A DNA stretch of 64,000 nt from Planctomycetota bacterium (GTDB lineage: Bacteria > Planctomycetota > UBA1135 > GCA-002748355): assembly GCA_002748355.1 (NCBI GenBank), contig PDSF01000042.1, positions 1-64,000 on the forward strand, in the 5' to 3' direction. Of the stretch, positions 17,541-25,800 are shown in pieces. The notes beneath the pieces were generated by a model that worked only from the letters and a program-made list of their open reading frames with translations, had not been told where the DNA came from and did not search any database. The first letter of the stretch is position 1. Every line of letters starts with the position of its first letter. Position numbers and translations under genes: made by a program.

Positions 17541-19531
17541 CAGACGCCCTCCTCAATCAGGGCCTGCGCCCGTAGCAGCTCAGCTGCACTTACCGCATGC
17601 GCTATGGCCCCGCCAGCACGGTGCGGTGGATCACCCTCAAAGAGCTCCGAAATATGCTCCTGCCCGTAGCTGCGCAGGTGCGGCTCGAAGCCGTCAACCA
17701 AGTCCCGCAAGAACTGCTTTCGCGCCTTACTACGGCGATGAGAGCGCATGTAGGCCTCGACAAAGAAACCGAGCAGCCAAGGCCAAACCGACCCCTGGTG
17801 GTAGGCCTCGTCCCGCTCGGCCCGCGTCCCCTGGTATTTGCCCTTGTAGGCAGGGTTCTTCGGACAGAGGCTGCGCAGCCCACGATCGGTCAAAAGCGCC
17901 TGTTCGGCGCAGTGCACGATCTCAAGGCGCTGTCCCTTGCTCAGGGGGCTGAACTCAAGCGCCGCGGCGATGACCTGATTGGGACGAATACTCTCGTCAC
18001 GCTCATCCCCCCGAACACAGTCGGCAAGGTACCCCGGCCCTTCGAGCCAGAAACGATCTAGGAAGGCCACCCCGACGCGCTTGCGCAGAGCCCCCCAATG
18101 CTTGGCCCGCTTCCGGGTCTCGGCGCTGGCTGCAGGCGCGTTCTTATAGAGGCGCTCAAGATACTGCAGGAGGAAGAACCAGAGCGCGTTGATCTCGACG
18201 GCGCAACCATGCCGCGAGGTAATCGGCCGCCCTTCGGCATCGTAGGCGTCCATCCAGGTAACGCTGCGATCTTCGCTGCCGGCATGGAGCAAATCGTCAT
18301 CGCCCATATACACTGCGAAGTCGGTACCCTCGCAATAACGACTGGCGATCTCCTCAAGAACCGGGAGGTATTCGGCGTAGAGCCGTTCCTCCTCGCCACC
18401 GGCCTTCTGCCAGAGCCGCACGGCACGCGCCCACCAAAGGCTGGCGTCGACATTACCGTATTCACTGCGCTCGGCATCGGAGCCAAAGCGATCGGGCAGT
18501 AGGCCTCTCCGGAAGAAAGGCAGGGCCCCGCTTAGAACCTCGGCACAGGGCTCCAGCTCGCCAATCGCCAGGGTTAGCCCAGGAAGCGCCAGGAAGCTAC
18601 TGCGGCCCCGCTCGATGAACCAAGGGAAGCCGGCGACCAGTCCGAGACGCCCGCTCTCGCTGCGGTGGAAATAGTTGTCGACGTGCCGCCGCAGGACACC
18701 GCCCGTGTCGATCTCAAGCTCGGTATTGCGGGTTTTGCGGCGATAGCTCTCCTCCTCCCAGAGGCGCAGCGGATCCCCGATCTCCTCCTCCAGAGAGGCC
18801 GCGACCACGATCTCGACCTCCTCATCCAGCCCCAGGTGCAGGATGCCTGGAGAGAAGTTGTCCTCCAAGCCGTCGTAACCACGCTCGACATCCTTGGTGT
18901 AGAGCTGCTGGCGATACCAGACCGGATCCGCCTCAAACTGGTAGGGCGCCCCCGCAATACGCAGCTGCATCGCAGGTAGCGACGCATAGGGCTGCATCCG
19001 AAACCCGTAAGCGAGCCTCTGCACTTTGGGATTAAGATCGAGGTTTTCCTCCGTCAAGCTCTCGGCCTGCCGGAAGGCCAGAAGGGGACGCAGGCGCAGC
19101 TCGATATCCGGCGCCGCGCCCTGGAGCCAGTAGCGGCAGAGCACCGTGCGCTGACCGCGCACCATCATGATCTCGCGGTGGGCGGTGACCCGCCCAATCC
19201 GGAACTCAAAGTGCGGGTAGGGCGTCAGCTCGAAGTTTTCGAAGCTCTTGTAGCCATGCGGCTCGACGACATCGGGATAGCGCGCCATCGACAGCGGGAA
19301 GGACTTACCGCGGCCATGCAGAGTCTCTTCGAAGCGGGACAAGAAGACGTGGCGGGCAGCATGTCCCTTAGGGCGCCCAACGAGGAGACCGTGGTAGCGA
19401 CGGGTCGGGCACATCAGCACCGTGCTCGACGCGTAGCCGCCCAGCCCATCGAACTCGAACCACTCTCGAGACAAGCTTTTCTCGAGTTGAAGGACCTCCT
19501 CGCGGGTCATGTGAGTCAAGGTATTCGTCAT
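17540..19531 (-). CDS. Glycogen debranching enzyme (amylo-alpha-1,6-glucosidase, GDE type)
   Basis: This 663-residue enzyme releases alpha-1,6 branches of glycogen. The N-terminus has the archaeal/bacterial-type signature REWFEFDGLGGYASSTV followed by TRRYHGLLVG (residues about 23-52). The C-terminal (alpha/alpha)6 barrel shows DASLWWARAV (about 375), GDERDESIRPNQVIAA (about 505) and YHQGSVWPWLLGFFVEAYM (about 595), matching the GDE_C domain. It is the first gene of the leftward glycogen cluster, with the promoter expected in 19532-19876. The downstream glycosyltransferase start overlaps its stop. Confidence 0.95.
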   Translation of the reverse strand: MTNTLTHMTREEVLQLEKSLSREWFEFDGLGGYASSTVLMCPTRRYHGLLVGRPKGHAARHVFLSRFEETLHGRGKSFPLSMARYPDVVEPHGYKSFENFELTPYPHFEFRIGRVTAHREIMMVRGQRTVLCRYWLQGAAPDIELRLRPLLAFRQAESLTEENLDLNPKVQRLAYGFRMQPYASLPAMQLRIAGAPYQFEADPVWYRQQLYTKDVERGYDGLEDNFSPGILHLGLDEEVEIVVAASLEEEIGDPLRLWEEESYRRKTRNTELEIDTGGVLRRHVDNYFHRSESGRLGLVAGFPWFIERGRSSFLALPGLTLAIGELEPCAEVLSGALPFFRRGLLPDRFGSDAERSEYGNVDASLWWARAVRLWQKAGGEEERLYAEYLPVLEEIASRYCEGTDFAVYMGDDDLLHAGSEDRSVTWMDAYDAEGRPITSRHGCAVEINALWFFLLQYLERLYKNAPAASAETRKRAKHWGALRKRVGVAFLDRFWLEGPGYLADCVRGDERDESIRPNQVIAAALEFSPLSKGQRLEIVHCAEQALLTDRGLRSLCPKNPAYKGKYQGTRAERDEAYHQGSVWPWLLGFFVEAYMRSHRRSKARKQFLRDLVDGFEPHLRSYGQEHISELFEGDPPHRAGGAIAHAVSAAELLRAQALIEEGV

Positions 19532-19876
19532 CTTCTTCAGGCCGTCTAGGCTCCCGATCCTTGGGGGTCGATCCTTGGGGGGAATGCGCGTGGAAGCGAA
19601 TGGGACACTCCGTGCGACACCACCAGGTTCGGATTCGGGCGGCGCGAGTATATGGGGCAGCCAGGGCCGCTCCCATAGGGAAAGCCAATGGCACCGCGCT
19701 CGCGGGGCTCCGGAGTTAGGCGAAAGAGAATGCAGGCTCTTAGGCCCTGGGTCGATGGCGAAAACAGAGGAATCGCCATTAATAGATGGTGAAGAAAGGG
19801 AAAGAGAGGCGGGGGCAGCACCGTCCCAGATTTGGCACCCTGCCCTTCGCCCAAATCCCTCAGGCCGCAGCGAAGC
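19532..19876. other. Intergenic region upstream of the glycogen cluster, with a direct repeat
   Basis: No gene is seen in this stretch of 345 bp. It lies downstream of the giant VIT/VWA gene and upstream of the glycogen cluster, so it should contain a terminator and a promoter. The 13-mer CGATCCTTGGGGG is present twice, at 19555-19567 and 19569-19581 (14-bp period), 24 bp before the start codon at 19531. The repeat could be an operator, but it could equally be chance in G-rich DNA. Confidence 0.5.
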
Positions 19877-22800
19877 TCAGCCGTCAAGCTTGCGCAGCAG
19901 CTTCGCCGCCTGCTTCTTCACCCGGGCGAAGCGCTTGGCCCAGTCCCGCTTCAAAACCTCCTCGGCCGTGCTGCGGGCTGCCGCCCGATCCCCGGCCTTG
20001 AGCTGCGCCTGCGCCAGCGCCATCCAGCCCCTGGGGTCCTCCTCCCGGGTCCGCACCACCTGCTGCCACTGCTGTGCGGCGCTCTGCCAGTGGCCCAGCT
20101 CCTGCCAATGCTTTGCCAGCTTCTCGTGCCCCTCCGGCTCGTTCGGGCGGAGATCGACGAGGCTGGTCCAAGCGCGGAGAGCTTGGTCGGGACTTTGCTC
20201 TTCCCGACTCCCCAAGCTCTCGTAGCCGGCGAGATCCCAAGGGCAGGCGAGGATGCGCCTGAGGGCGACATCGATGATTTCCGTCAGCTCTCCCCTCTTC
20301 TCGCAGGCTTTCACCAGGAGCTCCCACGACTCCTTGTCCTGGCTTTGCAGCGTTAGTGCCAGCTCAAGCTGGGCAATCGCCTCTTTCGAGAACTGGCGAG
20401 CCAGGTAGATCCTGCCGAGTTCTTTGCGCAACAGCGGAGAATCCTCTTCAGAGTTCTTTGCCAGGGCATCGCGCTTAGCCACGAAGGCGTCGAGGTCAGG
20501 GAGGCTAGCCAAGACCCTGCGCAGAGCCCGCAGCGCCCTCGTCCGACGACTCCGATTCGGCCCGCAAGCGGCGATGGCTGCAAAAGCGGCATCCACCGCG
20601 CCGTCGTAGTGACGGAGATTACGGTAACTGTTTGCCAGCCAAAGGTAGTATTTACTGAGAGCCCCCGAGCCCAGGCCTCGATGCGGCCGAGTCCGCTGCC
20701 GTAGCCCAATCAGCTCCTTACACAGCTTGGCCGCCCGCTCCCAGAGCTCGGCATCATGGCAACGCTCGGCAAAGAAGGCGATCTGCTGCTCCCCCCAGCG
20801 CTGCTGCTTCTTGAAGAGCGCCACCGACTCATCGAGGAAGGCGCTCGCGGCCTTGCGCTTGCCGGTCCGGAACAGCGCCGTGACCTTGCAGGCCCGATAC
20901 CTCAGGTTGAAGGCATCCTGCTTGAGCAGCTCTTCGACGAAGCCCAAAGACTCGCCCCACTCACCGAGTTTCTGTAGCCAGCCGACGAGCTGCCACTGGC
21001 CGCGGCTGCCCAACTGGCCCCTATGATCCAGCCCGCGAAGCACGTCCACGGCGCTCTGTTGCTGGCGCAGGCCCTCCCAGTAGTAGCTTGCCACCCGCTG
21101 GGCAATCGCTGGCGAGTCCATGTGTTCCTCGTGCACCCGACCAGCGACCTTGGCGAACTCGGCACGCTTTTCACCCCACCAGTATCGCTGGGAACTCCAG
21201 TAGAGCACGCCCATCCGGCGTCCACCATGGAGCAAGTCCTTCTCGAGTGCCTCCAAAACGACCCGGAGCATCCTCTCCGAGAGCCGAGCATCCAGGCGCT
21301 TCGCTTGGTGGCGCAGACGCCCCAGCGAATGGGCCAGCCGAGACGCGAACGAATAGCCGAGGCGCTCGTACCACTGCGGCTGCCTCTCGATCCGCTTGAC
21401 GCAGAATTCGATGGTAGCCTCGGGGCCAGCTACCTGCTCCAGGCACTCGGCATAGTTGGCGACCAGTCGGACACCGCCCTGGAAAGCGAGACCGAGCACC
21501 GAGTCGAAGCGCTCCTCGCCAAAGCGCACAGCATCACTGCTCGCCCTCCGCAAGCTCGCATCCTTGTGCCCGATCTCCAGCAGCCTTTGGTAGAGCTGGA
21601 GGCTCTGCTGCAGCCGCTGCGGCACGGCGAAGATCTGCTGGCGCATCCTCTCAGCCAAAGCGAGGTAAAGCTTCTCCCCTTGGCCTAGCTCCATCGCGGC
21701 TCCGTTGCGCAGTGCTTCCATCCCGACAGCGTAGAGCCGCTCGTTCCAAGCGATCCGCTCATCGGCATTCTGCTGCAGCTCAAGCTGCAGCTGCACCAGC
21801 CGCTCGGCGGCGCGATAACGCCCGAGCTTCTGCATCCAGCCCATCAGCTGATCGACATAGGTGGAGCTTCGCCGATCGAAGCGCCCATCCTGCGGGAGCG
21901 CGTAGACGCCCAGCGCCGCCCGTAGGGTCTCGATGGCTTTTGCCGTCGCCCCCTGGCTGTTCTGAACCCGGGCCAAGCACCCCGCGACTTGCAAGGCATC
22001 AAAGGGATCTCCATCGAAGCCCGAACGCAAGAGCTTCATCGCCCGCACCCGCTCTCGGTCGACGCGCGGGGGCAGCTTGCCCATCCCGGCGAGCATCCTC
22101 GCCAAGGCCAGCTTTTCGCCCTCCACATATTCGCCGGGCCAGGCCGCGCGCATGGCTGCGATCGCCGCCTCCTCATATTGCTGCCTCTGATCGAGCACCT
22201 TGGCTGCCCGCGCCAAGACCACGCACTCCAACAAGCGCAGCGCCCGGCGATCCGTAGCGTTTTTGGCTGCGGCGATGCGCTGGCTCAGCTCCTGGCGCAG
22301 CGGATCGAGAGTCGCCTCCTCATGCACCTGATCGATCATCTGCTGCAAGCGCTGCAGCAGTGCATAGGCCGCCCCAGGAGCAAGCCCACGCAATCCACCG
22401 ATAGCTGGTGCAAGCACTCGGAAGTCCTTCGTCTGGCGATAGAGCCGCTGCAGCTTCCACAAGTGTTGCTGTGGTCGACTCGACTTCTCGAAGAGCAGCT
22501 TGGTCGCGAGCAGGAGTTCGGGACGCAGCGAACTCGACAAACCCGGAGCCTCAGGTCGAAGCCGGTAGGACTCGTTCAAGAGCATGCTCCCCAGCTCATC
22601 CTCGTCCATCCTCTGGAAGCGCCGCTCCAAGCTCTGGTGACGCTTCGCGTCCTCCTTCAGCACGAGATACCACTGGCTCAAGACCTGGTAGTCCTTTTGC
22701 CTCAGAGCATCGCTCCTCGCCAGCTCTTCGAAGAGCTGCGCCGCATCGCTCAGCTTCCCGCGCTCGGCTCTAAGCATGCCCAGAGCCAGCCGCCAACGCG

Positions 22801-25800
22801 GAGCCAGCTTGTCCGCCTTGATGTACTGGCCGAGTTGCTTTTCCAGCTCGTCGACACGGTCAAGCACCACAAGCAGTCGGAAAACCTGCAGCTTCCAATC
22901 GGCAGCTTTGGGCTGCTCAGCGTCGAAGCGGCGCAGTAGGCGCAAGAGTTCATCGGCGAACTCGCTGGGAGCCTGGCGCCGAAGCGCAAGGGCAGCGAGC
23001 ACGGTCGCCAGCCGCTCGCGGAGCAGGCGCGGTGCCGCAGCAGACTCAGCGTCTTTCGGTTCCGGCAGCGAGAGCAAGAACTCCTTGGCGGCAGCACTGA
23101 GCTGCGCAATGTCCTGTCCGGCCTGAGCCGCGTAACCGAGCTGCTCGAGCCGCAGCCAGTCCGAGTAGGGCGCTTGCCGATTCGCCGCCTCCTTGGCCAA
23201 ACGCTCGGCAAGGCCCTGCTGCATACGCCGCTCGGCCTCTTTGCGGTGCTTTGCCAGCTCAGCTCGCGGCAGCTTTTCGTAGTCCTTGGCTTCCCCCATT
23301 TCATGGGCGAGCCGCAAGCGCTCCAGCTGCTTGCCGAGCCAACGCGCCCGCTTTGCCGCACGCAAAGCCTGGGCCTCGGCGCTGCCTTCGCTGCTCAGTG
23401 TCAGAGCGACGAGGCTGCACAGTTCTTCTTCAAGCTCCGAACTCCAGTTCTGCCGCGCAAGCCTGGAGGCGAGCTGCGCCGCGAGCCGGGCCTGATAGCG
23501 CCCCTCTGCGCCCTGAACTTGGGCGCGGAGGAAATCGCAGGCCTCTTGGCCACGGCCACGCACATCGAGGATGCGCAGGAGGAAACTCCCAACGCGTACC
23601 CGCTCGCTATCGACCTTGGCCGCCAAGAACCGCGCGCGCAGTCCCGCAGCCAGCTCCTCGAAGGCAGCGTCGGCCAGCGCAGCGCCCCGCCAGTCGATCC
23701 AAGAGATGAAGCGCTCAAGCTGCAGCAAGGGCAGTTTGGCGACCGCGCCCTTCTCCCGCAGCTGCGCCAGCAAGGCCGCCCTCGTCGGGGCATATTGCTC
23801 CGTCCGCTGGAAAAGGCGGTGATTGAGGATGCTCCCGGTATAGTCATAGCGTGTCCGATCCCGTCGGCTCATCGCTAGCGCCAGCTTGGCCAAGGGCTCC
23901 CGCAGTGAGAGTTCGATGCGGCGGCCACGCCAGTTCCAACCCCTACCCAGGGCCAGCTGAACGGCAGCCATGAGCCGCGCTTCATCCTCAGCAGCGGCTT
24001 TCTCGGGCAAGCCTTGCTGCAAGCTCTCGAGGATCCACTGATCCGTCTCTGCTGCTTGATCGAGGAAGAGGCGCAGAGAGCCCCAGCGCAGGTAGGCGCT
24101 ACGGCCTTGCGGCTTCTCCGCCACCCAGCTGGCAAGCGCCGCTTCGAGTTCCTTAGAGAGCCGACGGGCAAAGAGCGCATCGGTGTAGCTCCGCCAGATG
24201 GCATCTCGCTCAGCGGGAGCCCAGCTGCGCGCCAGCAGGTCTTTGGCCAAGCGCATCGCCGACTCGACGCGTCCGAGTTCGAAATACAGTGCCAGCCGCT
24301 GCCTATGCACCCAAAGCTCCTCTGGGTAGCTAGCGGCCAGGCTGGAGAGGATTCGCTCGGCTTCGTCATCGCGCCGTAGCGAACGCAACAGATCTAGGAC
24401 TCGGCGCTCGGCCGCCAAGACCAAGGTACGGCGAAAGCCCTCGGCGGCTCCCGCATAGACAGGCCGCAGCGCTTTCGCCACCCGCAGCTGCTGCGCCGGC
24501 GCCAGCCCTTTCTCCGCCAAGGACCAGAGCAACTCCGCCTGGGCAATCGCCCCCTCGCCCTTGGCCAGGGTTCTGGCAAGGAGCTGCTGGTAAGCCTTGG
24601 CAAAGTCCAAGCCTCGCCGTGAGGCCTGGAGCAAGATCAGACGCATCCACGCAAGAGCCTTCTTGTCCCGGCCCGCGAGCTCGGCAAAGGCCTCGAACTG
24701 CTTCCAGGACTCGTCCCAGCGCTGCGACCTCACAGCGTGCAATAGCAGGGCAAAGTGGTCGGCGAGCCGAGCCTTGCCGCCAAGGATGCGCTGCCGGGCT
24801 TCAAGCCACTTGGCATTGGCAGCCGGCAGCATGATGCTTTTCCCGGTGATGGCATCGATCCGTTGCTGGATCCGGCTCCAGAACTCCGGCGCCGCAGGGG
24901 CGCTAACCGCCAGCAAGAACTGCTGCACGCGGCGACCCTCGCCATCAAATCGCTCGATTCGCCCCGGCCACCAGAGACCAGCCACCTGGTGGAACTCGTG
25001 CATTTCGTAGTGCCGGATCTTGCGTTCGCTGACGAAGACATCGCGGCGCAGCACCACCTTGCGCTCGGTATCGATACGCCAGATCTGCGACTCCAAACCC
25101 GGCGCCGGAGCTACGAAGCGGAGGGTCAAGACGGCGCCCTTCTCCTCGATCAGCTCCAACTTCCACTCGCGGAACAAGCGCAGGAGATCGCTCAGTGAGC
25201 CATCGACGAGCTGGAAGGGCACAAAGCGAGCATCCTCCTCGCTGGCTGCCCGGCTGCGACCAAACCCCAAGGCATTGGCGATGCCGCGACGCCCGCGGTC
25301 CAACCACGCCCAGTGGATTTCGGCGGGAGCACGCTGGCTTTCGACGAAAAAGCTAGCGCCATGGAAATGCGCCAGGATCCGCCAAGACAGGTCCTTGGCT
25401 TTACCCTTGGCCCTTGCCCCGGCATGAACGGCACCAGCGCTGAGCTGCAAGCGCAGGCCCTGCTTTGGATCACGGAGCTTTGGACGACGGTCGAGCGAGC
25501 GCAGCACCTGGAGGATTCTCGCATCCCACCTGGGCCTTAAGACTTCGGGCGCACGCTTGGCTGCCTTGGCCAGGCTCGGCACCGGGAAAGGCAGCCCTTG
25601 ATGCCCAAGGAACAGCAGATCCTTTGCGGCAAGCTCAGGGCCAAAGCGCTTGTCAGCAGTGAAAACGCTCACACCCTGACCGATAGATCGCCGGCCGCGC
25701 CCCCCGGTCCGAGGAGCAAAGGCGGTTGCCGGAAGGGCCAGCTGGCTCGGCTGCGGCGAGGGAATGGAGGGAGCCCCCACGGGCTTCGCTGCCGCGACAG